A DNA stretch of 64,000 nucleotides from Hymenobacter polaris (GCF_012927305.1 NZ_JABBGH010000001.1:186001-250000); one strand, 5' to 3'; positions 18,125-27,075 are shown, counted from the stretch's first letter. Notes: generated from the letters alone by a model not told the origin. Program-made: numbers and translations.

Positions 18125-19279
18125 ATGCCCACCCTTGTGCCCGAGTCGCCGCCGCCCGCCATTCGGGCCAACCAGCACATTTACGACGACTACTTTCGGC
18201 CCGACTTCACTACTACGCTCGATAACAACCTGTTGCAGCTGCTCGACCGGGTGTGGTTTCGGTCGCGGCTGGTGGGGTTTGAGGATTTTCCGGCGCGCAA
18301 CTACCCCGCGCGGCCCCTCATTTTCGCTTCCAACCACTCGGGCATGGCCTTCCCCTGGGATGCCATTGTGGCGCTGGCCCACCTCTGGCGCGTGCTGCCC
18401 CGGCGCGACATGCCTAGGCCCCTTTCGGCTCCACTGCTGTCGAAAACCACGCTCATGAATCCTTACCTCATCCCGGATTTTTGGCTGCGGGTGGGCAGCG
18501 TGCAAGCCACTACGCTCAACTTCGAAACCATGATGTACCAGCAGGATTACAACCTAATGGTGTATCCCGAGGGAGTGCCGGGCATTGGCAAGGGCTTCAA
18601 CCACAAGTACGAGCTGCAGCGCCTGGCCACCAGCATGGTGCGCATGAGTGTGGAGCATGATACTGACATCGTGCCTTTTTACACCGTCAACGCCGAGTAT
18701 TTCAACCCGTTTGCCTACAGTTTCGGGTGGGTGAACCGGGCATTCAAGAAAATCGGGATTCCCTTTCTGCCCCTCACGCCGCTGCTGCTGCTGGTGCTGC
18801 TGCAGCCTTGGGCTTTCTACCTGGCGCTGCCGGCCCAGCCCACCTTCGTGATGGGCACCCGCATTCGGGTGCGCGACCTGGCCCCCAGGCCCGCTGCCGA
18901 GCTAACCCGCGCCGACTACCAGGCCCTGAGCGAGCAGGTGCGCCAGCGCATGCAAACCGAGCTAACGGCCGCCGTGGCTACCCACGGCCGGCACCCGTAC
19001 CGCTGGCGCGAGCTGTGGCAGCGCATGAAGGAAAACCGGCGCTACTTCCCCTTCTTCCTGCCCTTCGCCTGGCCCGTGGCCTTTGCCGAGTTCGAGCGGC
19101 GCTACGTGCGCTGCGGCGAGCGCAACTTCCACCTGCCCCTCGACCAGCCCGGTGCCTTCTGGAAGTATATCTGGCGCAACCCGCTTACCCTGGCCTATTT
19201 CGTGCCGCTACTGGGCTGGATTCCGCTGGCCCTCAAGGGCTACCACCGCCATAAGCTGGGGCGGCGCAGCCAGCCCTAG
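18125..19279 (+). CDS. Lysophospholipid acyltransferase family protein (PlsC-like)
   Basis: A 384-residue glycerolipid acyltransferase. The catalytic motif is FASNHSGMAFPWD with H71 and D79, the wide-spaced form seen in the NHSG subgroup instead of HX4D. The acceptor motif is YPEGVPGIGKGFNHKY. Hydrophobic stretches near FLPLTPLLLLVLLQPWAFYL and the C-terminal AYFVPLLGWIPLALKGY suggest membrane association. Such enzymes transfer acyl chains to lysophosphatidic acid or related acceptors. The gene starts 76 nt after the plug-like gene and ends in an R1-type palindrome facing pdhB. The substrate is uncertain. Confidence 0.8.
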   Translation: MPTLVPESPPPAIRANQHIYDDYFRPDFTTTLDNNLLQLLDRVWFRSRLVGFEDFPARNYPARPLIFASNHSGMAFPWDAIVALAHLWRVLPRRDMPRPLSAPLLSKTTLMNPYLIPDFWLRVGSVQATTLNFETMMYQQDYNLMVYPEGVPGIGKGFNHKYELQRLATSMVRMSVEHDTDIVPFYTVNAEYFNPFAYSFGWVNRAFKKIGIPFLPLTPLLLLVLLQPWAFYLALPAQPTFVMGTRIRVRDLAPRPAAELTRADYQALSEQVRQRMQTELTAAVATHGRHPYRWRELWQRMKENRRYFPFFLPFAWPVAFAEFERRYVRCGERNFHLPLDQPGAFWKYIWRNPLTLAYFVPLLGWIPLALKGYHRHKLGRRSQP

Positions 19280-19304
19280 GGCTGGCGCCGAATGCATAAC
19301 GCAA

Positions 19305-19408
19305 AAAGAACGTCATTCCGAGCCTGCGAGGAATCTCGTTCGCGCCGTTAGAATTAGTAACCTAACGGCGCAGGCGAGATTCCTCGCAGGCTCGGAATGA
19401 CGTTCTTT
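19305..19408. repeat. R1-related palindrome, divergent variant (copy 4)
   Basis: Perfect 34-base arms at 19305-19338 and 19375-19408, plus inner arms CGCCGTTAG (19343-19351) and CTAACGGCG (19362-19370). It keeps the AAAGAACGTCAT outer end, but the nested hairpin is ATTCC...GGAAT instead of ATGCT...AGCAT. It lies between convergent genes. Confidence 0.9.
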
Positions 19409-19428
19409 CTATTTCTACTAATCCGGGC

Positions 19429-20412
19429 CTAGGCGGCCGAATAGGTCACTTCCTGCACCGCCTTCACCACGCGGGCCACGTTGGGCAGCGAGGCCTCGAT
19501 GAGGGTGGGAGCGTAGGGCAGGGGCACGTCGGCGCAGGTGATGCGGATAACCGGCGCGTCGAGGTAGTCGAAGGCGCGGCGCTGCACGATGTAAGCCAGC
19601 TCGCCCGAGATGCTGGCCAGCGGCCAGGCTTCCTCTACCACCACCATGCGGTTGGTTTTCTTCACCGAGACAATGAGCGTGTCGTAGTCGATGGGCCGCA
19701 CCGAGCGTAGGTCAATCACTTCGGCCTCAATACCTTGCTTAGCCAGCTCATCGGCGGCGGCATAGGCAATCTTCATCATCTTGCCGAAGCTCACCAAGGT
19801 CACGTCCTTGCCGGCGCGGCCGATATTGGCCTTGCCAATTTCGAGGATGTACTCTTCTTCGGGTACCTCGCCCTTGTCGCCGTACATCAGCTCTGACTCC
19901 ATAAAAATCACCGGGTCGGGGTCGCGGATGGAGGCTTTGAGCAGGCCCTTGGCGTCGTAGGGGTTCGAAGGCACCACCACTTTCAGGCCGGGTGTGTTGG
20001 CAAACCAGTTCTCGAAGTTTTGCGAGTGCTGGCTGCTGAGCATGCCGGCGTTGCCGGTAGGCCCGCGAAACACGATGGGGCACGAGTACTGCCCGCCCGA
20101 CATCGAGTAGAGCTTAGCCGCCGAGTTAATCACTTGGTCGATAGCGACTAGCGAGAAGTTAAAGGTCATGAACTCGATGATGGGCTTGAGGCCGTTGGCG
20201 GCCGCGCCCACCCCGATGCCGGCAAAGCCCAGCTCGGCAATGGGCGTGTCAATCACGCGCTCCGGCCCAAACTCGTCGAGCATCCCCTGGCTTACCTTGT
20301 AGGCGCCGTTGTACTCGGCCACTTCCTCGCCCATCAGAAACACCGATGGGTCGCGGCGCATTTCTTCGTTCATGGCCTCACGCAGGGCCTCGCGGAATTG
20401 AATGGTACGCAT
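19429..20412 (-). CDS. pdhB: Pyruvate dehydrogenase E1 component, beta subunit
   Basis: A 327-residue transketolase-like beta subunit of a 2-oxo-acid dehydrogenase E1. It begins MRTIQFREALREAMNEEM and contains GEEVAEYNGAYKVSQGMLDEFGPERVIDTPI, typical of PdhB, then RGPTGNAGMLSSQHSQNFENWF and the C-terminal domain with IDLRSVRPID and VVVEEAWP. With an E1 alpha subunit and thiamine diphosphate it decarboxylates pyruvate to feed acetyl-CoA formation. The alpha subunit, E2 and E3 are not in the window, so the gene is split from the complex. A branched-chain 2-oxo-acid dehydrogenase beta subunit is the main alternative, but QHSQ and overall length favour pyruvate. Confidence 0.9.
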   Translation of the reverse strand: MRTIQFREALREAMNEEMRRDPSVFLMGEEVAEYNGAYKVSQGMLDEFGPERVIDTPIAELGFAGIGVGAAANGLKPIIEFMTFNFSLVAIDQVINSAAKLYSMSGGQYSCPIVFRGPTGNAGMLSSQHSQNFENWFANTPGLKVVVPSNPYDAKGLLKASIRDPDPVIFMESELMYGDKGEVPEEEYILEIGKANIGRAGKDVTLVSFGKMMKIAYAAADELAKQGIEAEVIDLRSVRPIDYDTLIVSVKKTNRMVVVEEAWPLASISGELAYIVQRRAFDYLDAPVIRITCADVPLPYAPTLIEASLPNVARVVKAVQEVTYSAA

Positions 20413-20486
20413 CAGCTAAAATAAATGATGGGGTAAAGTTAAGGAATGATACTAGGTGTTGGCTGCCCGGTTACACAAAATAGGCG

Positions 20487-20576
20487 GTCATGCTGAGCCC
20501 CGCGAAGCATCTCTACCGCGCCGCCTGGGGTATTTCTAGCGGCGCGGTAGAGATGCTTCGCGGGGCTCAGCATGAC
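20487..20576. repeat. R1-family intergenic palindrome, copy 5
   Basis: Perfect 38-base arms at 20487-20524 and 20539-20576, core CCCCGCGAAGC as in copy 2, with the arms extended by CACCGCGCCGC-type G/C bases. It lies between two minus-strand genes, just past the stop of the TPR lipoprotein gene. Confidence 0.92.
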
Positions 20577-20607
20577 GTTCTTTTACGTGGTTCTCCTGCA
20601 TAGTTCT

Positions 20608-22464
20608 CTACTTCTTCAGCGCCTCCCGAAACGCGGCGCCCTGCACGTAGCTGGCAAACTCCAAGTCCTCGGTGGCCTGGGTGGCTAGGTTAGGGTCGAG
20701 CAGTACGGCTTGGTGCAGCTCGCGGGCCATGACGGCCTCGTCGTGGCGGCGGGCGGCGGCCACGGCCAGGCCGTAGTGGGGCGCGGCGGCCCTAGTGCGC
20801 AGGTCGAGGGCCAGCTGGTACTGGGCAGCGGCCGCATCGTAGCCGCCCTGCTGCTGCAGCAGCAAACCCTGGTTGAGGTAGTTCTGGTAGCTGGGGCCGG
20901 CCAGGCGCAAGCTGGTCAGGGCCTGCTCGGGCTGGCCGATGATGATTTCCAGCGCCGCCTTGTCAGAGAAAATTTTCTGTAGCAGCGCCCTAGGGCCGCC
21001 TAGCTTAATGGCGTAGTCGTAGTCGCTGAGGGCCTCCAGATTTTCCTGGGCGCGCTGGTGGGCGGCGGCGGCGCGGTAAAATAGCTCGGCGGTGGGGTGG
21101 CGGTGGGCGGCCAGGGTAAAGTTGATGGCCGCCCGGTGGTAATAGCTGCGGGCCACGCGCTCGGTGGGCTCCTTTTCGCCCCGCAACTGCAATACCATCC
21201 CTAGGTTGTAAAATGATTGCCAGCTGGCCGTGTTGGCCGCCGACAGCTCGTAGATGCGCTGCTTCTCGGCCAGCAGCGGCGTGAGCTGGGCCGAGTAGCG
21301 TAGCTCCTCGGGCGTGAGGGCTTCCACGTCGGCTTCTTTTTCTAGGATTTTTTTGCTCAGGATGTACACCTCCGAGTTGTAGCGCGGCGGCGCGGTGTAG
21401 GTCACGGCCACCGTGCCCCAGCGCAGCACCGGGTAGATGTAGTCCTCCAGGTAGTCGAAATACGTGAGCTTGTGCAGCGCCTTTTCCTTTTTGGCAAACG
21501 AGCCAGGTGTGTTGTTGATGATACTCACCACCGAGTCCTGCTGCGCGGGCTTGAGGGCCGAGTGCTGCACCTGGTTCAGAAACAGCTCCCAGCTGCGGCG
21601 GTAAGCCAGGGTATCAAACTTAATATCCTCTACTTTATTGAGGTACGAAAAGCCCTTGATTCGCTGCTTGTAGTAGTAGAGCAGCATCTTGACGCGCTTG
21701 CTGGCCAGCGCCGGTTGGTGCGCATCGATGGAGTCGGGCGAATGGCCAGCGGCAATCAGTACGCGCTGGGTGCGCTGGTTGGCGTCAATCAGGTCTTCGA
21801 GCGCCGCGATGTTGGTGCCCAGGTGCGAGCGGATAAACCACTGGCCCTGGTCGAAATACAGCGGCAGCACGCGGGTGCCGCTGCGCACGTTGCTCACCGT
21901 TTCGGGCAGCAGGGCCAGGGCGGTATCTTCTATTACTACCCGGCGGCCAGGGTCGGCAATGCCGCGGGCCACCAGGGTTTCGGTGGTCGCTTTCAGTACC
22001 TTGCCACCGGGTTTCAGCTCGCGCACCTGGCCGCGCGCCAGCAGCTGGCCCGGCGAGCGCTGGGGCGTGTTGGGCAGGCTAAAGCGGCGCGTGCTCACCA
22101 GGCGGCCCTTCACCGAGTCGTCGTAGGTGTACTCGCTCTGGGCAAAGGAGAGGCGGCCTACCGTGTCGAGGCGCAGGTCGTGGTCGTAGCGGTAAGTGAG
22201 CACCACCTCGTACACCACGCCTTTGTGCAGGTGCTGGGCCGAGGCTTTGGCCGTAGCCTCAAAGGGCACGGCGGCTCCCACGGCCGTGAGGGGGCTGGGG
22301 CGGGCCACCACGCGGCGGCCGTTTTCGGCAGCCTGCAACACGCGCGGCAGGGGCGAGCAAGCCGCCAGCAGCCCCAGTAGTAGCCCTAGGGCCCCGAGCT
22401 TACAGCTTGATACTAAACGCAAAAGGATGGAAGAATTCAAAGCAGAAAAAAAAGCAGGCAGCAA
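20608..22464 (-). CDS. TPR-repeat lipoprotein
   Basis: About 618 residues. A hydrophobic leader ends in GLLLGLLAACS, a lipobox with the lipidated cysteine at about residue 36. The middle holds AGHSPDSIDAHQPALASKRV, loosely like an OmpA-style site, and the C-terminal 200 residues form TPR-like units (SWQSFYNLGMVLQLRGEKEP, AELFYRAAAAHQRAQENLEA, AAAAQYQLALDLRTRAAAPH). No ATG exists upstream of the lipobox: the frame offers TTG at 22464, 22440 or 22422, so the start is uncertain. It is probably an outer-membrane or periplasmic scaffold protein; the function is unknown. Confidence 0.7.
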   Translation of the reverse strand: MLPAFFSALNSSILLRLVSSCKLGALGLLLGLLAACSPLPRVLQAAENGRRVVARPSPLTAVGAAVPFEATAKASAQHLHKGVVYEVVLTYRYDHDLRLDTVGRLSFAQSEYTYDDSVKGRLVSTRRFSLPNTPQRSPGQLLARGQVRELKPGGKVLKATTETLVARGIADPGRRVVIEDTALALLPETVSNVRSGTRVLPLYFDQGQWFIRSHLGTNIAALEDLIDANQRTQRVLIAAGHSPDSIDAHQPALASKRVKMLLYYYKQRIKGFSYLNKVEDIKFDTLAYRRSWELFLNQVQHSALKPAQQDSVVSIINNTPGSFAKKEKALHKLTYFDYLEDYIYPVLRWGTVAVTYTAPPRYNSEVYILSKKILEKEADVEALTPEELRYSAQLTPLLAEKQRIYELSAANTASWQSFYNLGMVLQLRGEKEPTERVARSYYHRAAINFTLAAHRHPTAELFYRAAAAHQRAQENLEALSDYDYAIKLGGPRALLQKIFSDKAALEIIIGQPEQALTSLRLAGPSYQNYLNQGLLLQQQGGYDAAAAQYQLALDLRTRAAAPHYGLAVAAARRHDEAVMARELHQAVLLDPNLATQATEDLEFASYVQGAAFREALKK

Positions 22465-22566
22465 CCCCGCCCCGCGCCTTAACGTAGGGAAGCGCCGGGG
22501 GTTGGCTGCGCGCTAGCTTGTATATTAGTGCGGCAAAGTTGCACCACCCCGCCTAAACCTACCGCT

Positions 22567-22785
22567 ATGAAGCGCCTTACCGACTATATCGAAGAGCAGT
22601 CGTTTGGGCTGTGCTCGGCGCTGGCCCAGCGCTGGGGCTTCAGCAAGCGAAGCGTACGGCTCTCCTTCGTCTACGCCTCGTTTTTCACGTTCGGCTCGCC
22701 CATCGTGCTGTACTTCGCCGGCGTGTTTTGGATGAACATTCGCCGGGCCATGCGCGAGCAGCGCAGCACCGTGTGGGACCTGTAA
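22567..22785 (+). CDS. PspC-domain small membrane protein
   Basis: A 72-residue protein with one clear PspC-like domain: FGLCSALAQRWGFSKRSVRL corresponds to the GVCAGLAEYFGIDPTLVRL signature, followed by a hydrophobic span VYASFFTFGSPIVLYFAGVFW. PspC proteins sit in the inner membrane and take part in envelope-stress sensing. The phage-shock genes pspA and pspB are absent nearby. It is divergent from the TPR lipoprotein gene. The ATG at 22567 excludes 13 unlikely upstream residues. Confidence 0.75.
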   Translation: MKRLTDYIEEQSFGLCSALAQRWGFSKRSVRLSFVYASFFTFGSPIVLYFAGVFWMNIRRAMREQRSTVWDL

Positions 22786-22830
22786 GCAATTGCTAGCGAG
22801 CAAGTAACCGCCGCCTATCTGGGAAGAGCC

Positions 22831-23883
22831 TCAGTTGGTTTTTCCTGCGGCTGATGGGTAAGCAGTGATTGACAAGTCAGCAAATCGTTTTTTACCCTGC
22901 CCGAAATACGCCCACACCACGCTGCCCGCGTAGGTGCCTGCTCGCTCGCTCAGCAGCAGGCGGGGGGCGGCCAGCTTGCGCCGCCGCCGCCAGTAGCCTA
23001 GGCGCAGAAAAAAGGCGGCGTGCGCCCGCCCCACGGCCCGCGCCTCGGGCCAGTTGCCGGCCGCCAGCAGGCGCAGGCCCGCCACCCAGTCGAGCAGCAG
23101 GCGCAGAATGAGGCTGGGGGCCAACTCGCCGGGGGCCGTATTCTTGAAAAGTAGCGCCAGGCCGTTGCGAAAATTGAGGTAGGTTTTGCGCGGGTTGCTT
23201 TTGGGCAAGGTGCCGCCTCCTACGTGCTCTACCACGCTGGCGCCGCCCGCATACCACACTTCGTAGCCCGCATTCTGGGCGCGCCAGCAGAAGTCAATTT
23301 CTTCCATGTGGGCAAAGAAAGCGGGCTCGAAGCCCCCTAGGGCTCGCCAGGCGCTGGCCCGCACCAAGCAGCAGGCGCCGCTGGCCCAGGCCACCGGGCG
23401 CGGGTCGTCGTACTGTCCTCGGTCGGTTTCGAGGGTATCAAAGAGCCGGCCGCGGCAAAAAGGGTAAGCCAGCGCGTCGAGGTAGCCGCCGCCGGCCCCA
23501 GCATACTCTAGCAGCGTGGGGTTGGCGTGGGCCAGAATCTTGGGTTGCGCGGCCGCCGCCCTGGGGTGCTGGGCCAGCAGCTGGCGCAGTGGCGGCAGCC
23601 ACCCCGGCCGCACTGCCACGTCGGAGTTGAGCAGCACGTAGAAATCGTAATTGAGCCGCGCCAGCGCTTGGTTGTAGCCCTCGCAAAACCCCAGATTCTC
23701 AGTGAACGCCAGCACCTGCACCGCCGGAAACTCGCGCTGCAACACCTCCCGCGAATCGTCGGTTGAGGCATTGTCGGCCACCACTACCTGCGCCCCATCG
23801 GCGTGGGCCAGCACCCCCGGTAAGAACTGCCTTAGGAAGTGTGCCCCGTTGTAGTTAAGGATGACAATAGCTGTGTCTTGCAA
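22831..23883 (-). CDS. Family 2 glycosyltransferase (rhamnosyltransferase-like)
   Basis: A 350-residue GT-A enzyme. It starts with the nucleotide-sugar fold (AIVILNYNGAHFLRQFLPGV, VVADNASTDDSREVLQ) and has LLNSDVAVRPGWL as the DxD-like motif. Later come ASGACCLVRASAWRALGGF and HMEEIDFCWRAQNAGYEVWY, typical of GT2 rhamnosyl- or dTDP-sugar transferases. The C-terminal part is hydrophobic and basic. It probably adds a sugar to surface glycans. No ATG precedes the conserved start; TTG at 23883 is the only initiator before an in-frame stop, so a TTG start is inferred. Confidence 0.87.
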   Translation of the reverse strand: MQDTAIVILNYNGAHFLRQFLPGVLAHADGAQVVVADNASTDDSREVLQREFPAVQVLAFTENLGFCEGYNQALARLNYDFYVLLNSDVAVRPGWLPPLRQLLAQHPRAAAAQPKILAHANPTLLEYAGAGGGYLDALAYPFCRGRLFDTLETDRGQYDDPRPVAWASGACCLVRASAWRALGGFEPAFFAHMEEIDFCWRAQNAGYEVWYAGGASVVEHVGGGTLPKSNPRKTYLNFRNGLALLFKNTAPGELAPSLILRLLLDWVAGLRLLAAGNWPEARAVGRAHAAFFLRLGYWRRRRKLAAPRLLLSERAGTYAGSVVWAYFGQGKKRFADLSITAYPSAAGKTN

Positions 23884-23893
23884 GGAGTTATAC

Positions 23894-23968
23894 GTTATGG
23901 GTTAAAAGTTATGGGTTGCCAGCTACGGCCATGAGAAAACTCATAACTCATAACTTTTGACTCATAAC
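23894..23968. repeat. Stem-loop made of GTTATG(A/G)GT units
   Basis: Arms 23894-23916 and 23946-23968 pair over 23 positions with three differences, all G-U wobbles if transcribed on the plus strand. Each arm holds two copies of GTTATGRGT separated by AAAA. It lies between two minus-strand genes, directly after the ybaB stop. Confidence 0.7.
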
Positions 23969-23971
23969 TCC

Positions 23972-24307
23972 CTACAGCATCCCGTTCAAATCCAGCCCCG
24001 GCAGATTGGGGAGCAGTCCGCTGGTTTGGCGCTGTATTTCCTGGCGGGCCTGCTCGGCGGCGGCATCTAGCGCCTTGTTGACGGCGGCTACTACCAGGTC
24101 GGGCAGCATCTCGCGGTCCTCGGGCGTCAGCAGCGAGGGGTCAATGTCGAGCTTCACCAAGTGGCGATGGCCGTCGGCGGTAGCTTTTACGAGGCCTCCT
24201 CCGGCCTCGCCCGTGGCGGTGAGGTGCCCGAGTTGGGATTGGGCCTGCTGCATCTTGTCTTGCAGCTCCTTCACCTTGCCCATCATGCCCATCATGTCGA
24301 ATGCCAT
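23972..24307 (-). CDS. YbaB/EbfC family nucleoid-associated protein
   Basis: A 111-residue protein with the YbaB shape: MAFDMMGMMGKVKELQDKMQ starts a long helix, KATADGHRHLVKLDIDPSLL is the strand region, and DLVVAAVNKALDAAAEQARQ is the second long helix. These dimers bind DNA and help organise the nucleoid. In many bacteria the gene sits with dnaX and recR; neither is near here. A downstream glycosyltransferase gene is separated by a stem-loop. The start codon at 24307 is clear. Confidence 0.9.
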   Translation of the reverse strand: MAFDMMGMMGKVKELQDKMQQAQSQLGHLTATGEAGGGLVKATADGHRHLVKLDIDPSLLTPEDREMLPDLVVAAVNKALDAAAEQARQEIQRQTSGLLPNLPGLDLNGML

Positions 24308-24759
24308 ACTAAATAATGCTTAAATGCGCTGGAAACGCGGTTTTTAAAGTTGGTTTGTTACGGGCCTTATCACGGCCTAGGGCTTGAGAATGAACAGCCT
24401 GCCAATCGTCGCCGACCTGGATAAATACCAAAGTCAGCCTGCTGCTTGAGGGAGTTAGGAAGTCTGATTGGCAATTGGTTATTGCACGCCAGCCATCTGC
24501 TACTAACGAGCTGCTTGGCACCCTTGCCACGGCGGCGAGGAAGTGGGGGCGCGTTTTAACAGGGCAAATGGTTGAATTAGTGCCGGAGCGTTAGCGGCAG
24601 TGGGGGAATAGTGAGCAGACTGCAAATGTAGCCGCGCGGATGGACCGCCTTGGCCAGAAGCTGGTTGAAAACGACTTGCTGGCGCAAGGCCATCGTATTC
24701 CGGCCGTATGCTTGGTAAGCCAAGCTGGTACGCCTTTTAAAGCAGTTTCAGCGTCAGTG

Positions 24760-24859
24760 GCCAGTAGGGACGGGGCTTGTCCCCGCCCGTCGTTGCACGA
24801 CCATCGTAGAGCTGGCGCGACCGGCGGCGAGGGCAAGCCCCGCCCCTGCATCCACTGGC
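24760..24859. repeat. R2-like G/C-rich inverted-repeat element, diverged copy
   Basis: The left end has GCCAGTAGGGACGGGGCTTG and the right end has GGGCAAGCCCCGCCCCTGC then CACTGGC, an imperfect inverted pair. It shares the GGGGCTTG...CAAGCCCCGCCCCT theme with elements near 42842 and 44362, but its centre differs. Confidence 0.5.
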
Positions 24860-25131
24860 TATGAATTCGCTGTAAAAGTGGTCTTCAAGTTGCTGTATCC
24901 CAGCCTTAAGCGGGAGCCAGCCAGCTTGGGCGAGAGGCCAACCAATGCGCTAAGCTGCTACTGCTGCTAAACGCGCCAGCAGCGCATGTCCCTTGCGTAG
25001 AAACCGGCCCTAGGGGAGAGCTGCGCAAGAATCCACCGCAGCCAGGGCCGCTGCCAATAAAGCCCGATTGCTGATACGTGCAAAAAACGTTATAGTACCA
25101 AAGAGAGGTGGCAATTGAGCTATGTAGCAAA

Positions 25132-25184
25132 CGGGCTGCGCAACCGGCCCCCGCACCAGCGAGGTAGCCTGGCTGCGCAGCCCG
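25132..25184 (-). terminator. Candidate terminator downstream of pgi
   Basis: CGGGCTGCGCA (25132-25142) pairs with TGCGCAGCCCG (25174-25184), 11 bp with a 31-base loop. On the minus strand it follows the pgi stop by about 36 nt and leads into TTTGCTAC. The long loop weakens the call. Confidence 0.45.
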
Positions 25185-25220
25185 ACACCTATAGAAAGCT
25201 ACGAAAAAGATTGGGCTTGG

Positions 25221-26978
25221 CTAAGCGCCCTGCTCGGTTTGCGCCAGCGCGGTTTTGAGCGCCGCCAGTACAGTTTGCAAGCCCGCTTCGGGGTTGGCGC
25301 CCAATTGGATATGCAGCGCGCGGCGGCCGTACTTAAGCAGGGTTTCGAAGTCGCCCTGGGCCTGGGCGTTCTCGAAGGTGCCGAAGGTGTAGGGGCGGCC
25401 GGGCAGGGGCAGGTCCTGGGGGTGGTCGGCGGTAAACTGCACGAACAGGCCGGTATTGGGACCGCCCTTGTGGTACTGCCCGGTAGAGTGCAAAAAGCGC
25501 GGGCCGTAGCCCGAGGTGGTGGCGATGCGCAAGGCATCCTGCACCTGCCGCTTGAAATCGGCCAGCTGCGCGCTCACCTTATCGGTTTCGTGCAGGTAAG
25601 CTTGCAAGTCGAGGTAGTCGCCCACGCGGGCCTGGCCGAAGAAGGCACGCAGCACCCCGGCAGCATCGGGCGCAAAGCCGTTTTTGCCAGTCACGTCGCC
25701 ATAGTAGCGCACGCCCTCCTGGCTAGCGGCGGGTTGGCCGGCGTCGGGGGCGTGGCCCTGCTCGGTCACGGCCTTCATCACGCGGTCGGTAGCCAGCTTG
25801 CTTTCCTGCACGTTGGGCTGGTCGAAGGGGTTGATTTGCAGCATGATGCCCGCCACGGCCACGGCAATTTCCCAGCGGTAGAACTCGCGGCCTAGGTCCA
25901 TCGGCTCCTTCAGGCGGATGATGATAACCGGATGGCCGGCCTGCTCCAGCGCCTGCAGCTTGCCTAGACTGTCGTTGTCCGTAAAATCGTCGTAGCCCAC
26001 GTACACGAACACGCGGTCGGCGCCGTACTCGTCGGGGCGGCCTAGGGGCTCGCCGGCCACCGGCAAAATGCCCTTGCCGTGCTTGCCGGTGCTTTCGGCC
26101 AGCAGCTGCTCCAGCCACAGCCCCAGGCTGCTCAGCGTATCGGGGGTGATGAGCGTGAGCTTGTCACGGCCCTGGGTGGCCAGGTAGCCGATGGCCGCGC
26201 CCAGGTGCAGGCCGGGGTTGCCGGCCACGGGGCCGTCGGCGCCGCAGTCCTTCATCATGCCCTCGGCGCCGTGCAGCAGCGCCGTGATATTGACGCCGTA
26301 GCAGGCGGCCGGCACCAGCCCGAAGTAGGTGAGGGCCGAAAAGCGCCCGCCCACCTCCGGGAAGTTCAGGAAGATGTGGCGGTAGCCCTCCTTGGTGGCT
26401 TGGTCCACAAACTTGGAGCCGGGGTCGGTAATGGCCACGAAGTTCTCGCCGGCCGCGTCGCCCTTCAGCTGCTTCACCTTGTCGTAGAAGTAGTCGCCGA
26501 AAGCAATGGGCTCGGCCGTGGTGCCCGACTTGCTAGCCACGATAAACAGGGTGTGGCGCAGGGGCAGCTCGTTTTCCAGCTCGGCCACGGTGCCAGGGTC
26601 GGTGGTGTCGAGGATGGAGAGCGGCAAGTCGCCCTCGCCCCAGTGAAAGCAGTTCTTGAACACGATGGGCGCCATCGTGCTGCCGCCCATGCCCATCACC
26701 ACCACGTGCTGAAAACCCGCCTGCTTTACCTCGTGCACAAATTGGGTAATCTCGCTGGTGCGCCCCAGCATCACCCTAGGGGTGTCGAGCCAGCCCATAA
26801 AGCTGCGGATGCTCTGCTGGGCCTCCGCGTCCTGCACCCACAGGGTGGCGTCTTTCTGCCAAAAGCGGGTCGTGAAATCGTGCTGGTTGAGGTCCGCGAT
26901 TTTCTGGTCGATGGCCGCCTGGTACTGCCCCAGGTGGTAGGTGGCGTGGAAGGCGGGGTTTGGTTCGTAAGAAGCCAT
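25221..26978 (-). CDS. pgi: Glucose-6-phosphate isomerase (type found in Tal-Pgi fusions)
   Basis: A 585-residue sugar isomerase that interconverts glucose 6-phosphate and fructose 6-phosphate. SIS-type motifs are visible: VVVMGMGGSTMAPIVF, LFIVASKSGTTAEP and NFPEVGGRFSALTYFGLVPA, with SGYGPRFLHSTGQYHKGGPN near the C-terminus. This last motif and the overall order match the isomerase half of bifunctional transaldolase/glucose-6-phosphate isomerases better than classical E. coli Pgi, but no transaldolase domain is fused. It is monocistronic, with an R1 palindrome upstream. The ATG at 26978 is clear. Confidence 0.9.
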   Translation of the reverse strand: MASYEPNPAFHATYHLGQYQAAIDQKIADLNQHDFTTRFWQKDATLWVQDAEAQQSIRSFMGWLDTPRVMLGRTSEITQFVHEVKQAGFQHVVVMGMGGSTMAPIVFKNCFHWGEGDLPLSILDTTDPGTVAELENELPLRHTLFIVASKSGTTAEPIAFGDYFYDKVKQLKGDAAGENFVAITDPGSKFVDQATKEGYRHIFLNFPEVGGRFSALTYFGLVPAACYGVNITALLHGAEGMMKDCGADGPVAGNPGLHLGAAIGYLATQGRDKLTLITPDTLSSLGLWLEQLLAESTGKHGKGILPVAGEPLGRPDEYGADRVFVYVGYDDFTDNDSLGKLQALEQAGHPVIIIRLKEPMDLGREFYRWEIAVAVAGIMLQINPFDQPNVQESKLATDRVMKAVTEQGHAPDAGQPAASQEGVRYYGDVTGKNGFAPDAAGVLRAFFGQARVGDYLDLQAYLHETDKVSAQLADFKRQVQDALRIATTSGYGPRFLHSTGQYHKGGPNTGLFVQFTADHPQDLPLPGRPYTFGTFENAQAQGDFETLLKYGRRALHIQLGANPEAGLQTVLAALKTALAQTEQGA

Positions 26979-27075
26979 TGCGAGGGTGTTGGTTGGAAAA
27001 ATGGAACGCCTAACGAGTTAGACTCCGAAGCTAAAAAAAATGTTTGCCTTAAAATTTGCCCTTAGCCCTTATAAG

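Larger units (their letters stand above)
24308..25220. other. About 0.9 kb non-coding stretch
   Basis: No recognisable gene. It contains an R2-like element near 24760-24859 and the presumed pgi terminator near 25132-25184. The rest is of mixed composition with only short open frames that resemble nothing I know. Confidence 0.5.
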
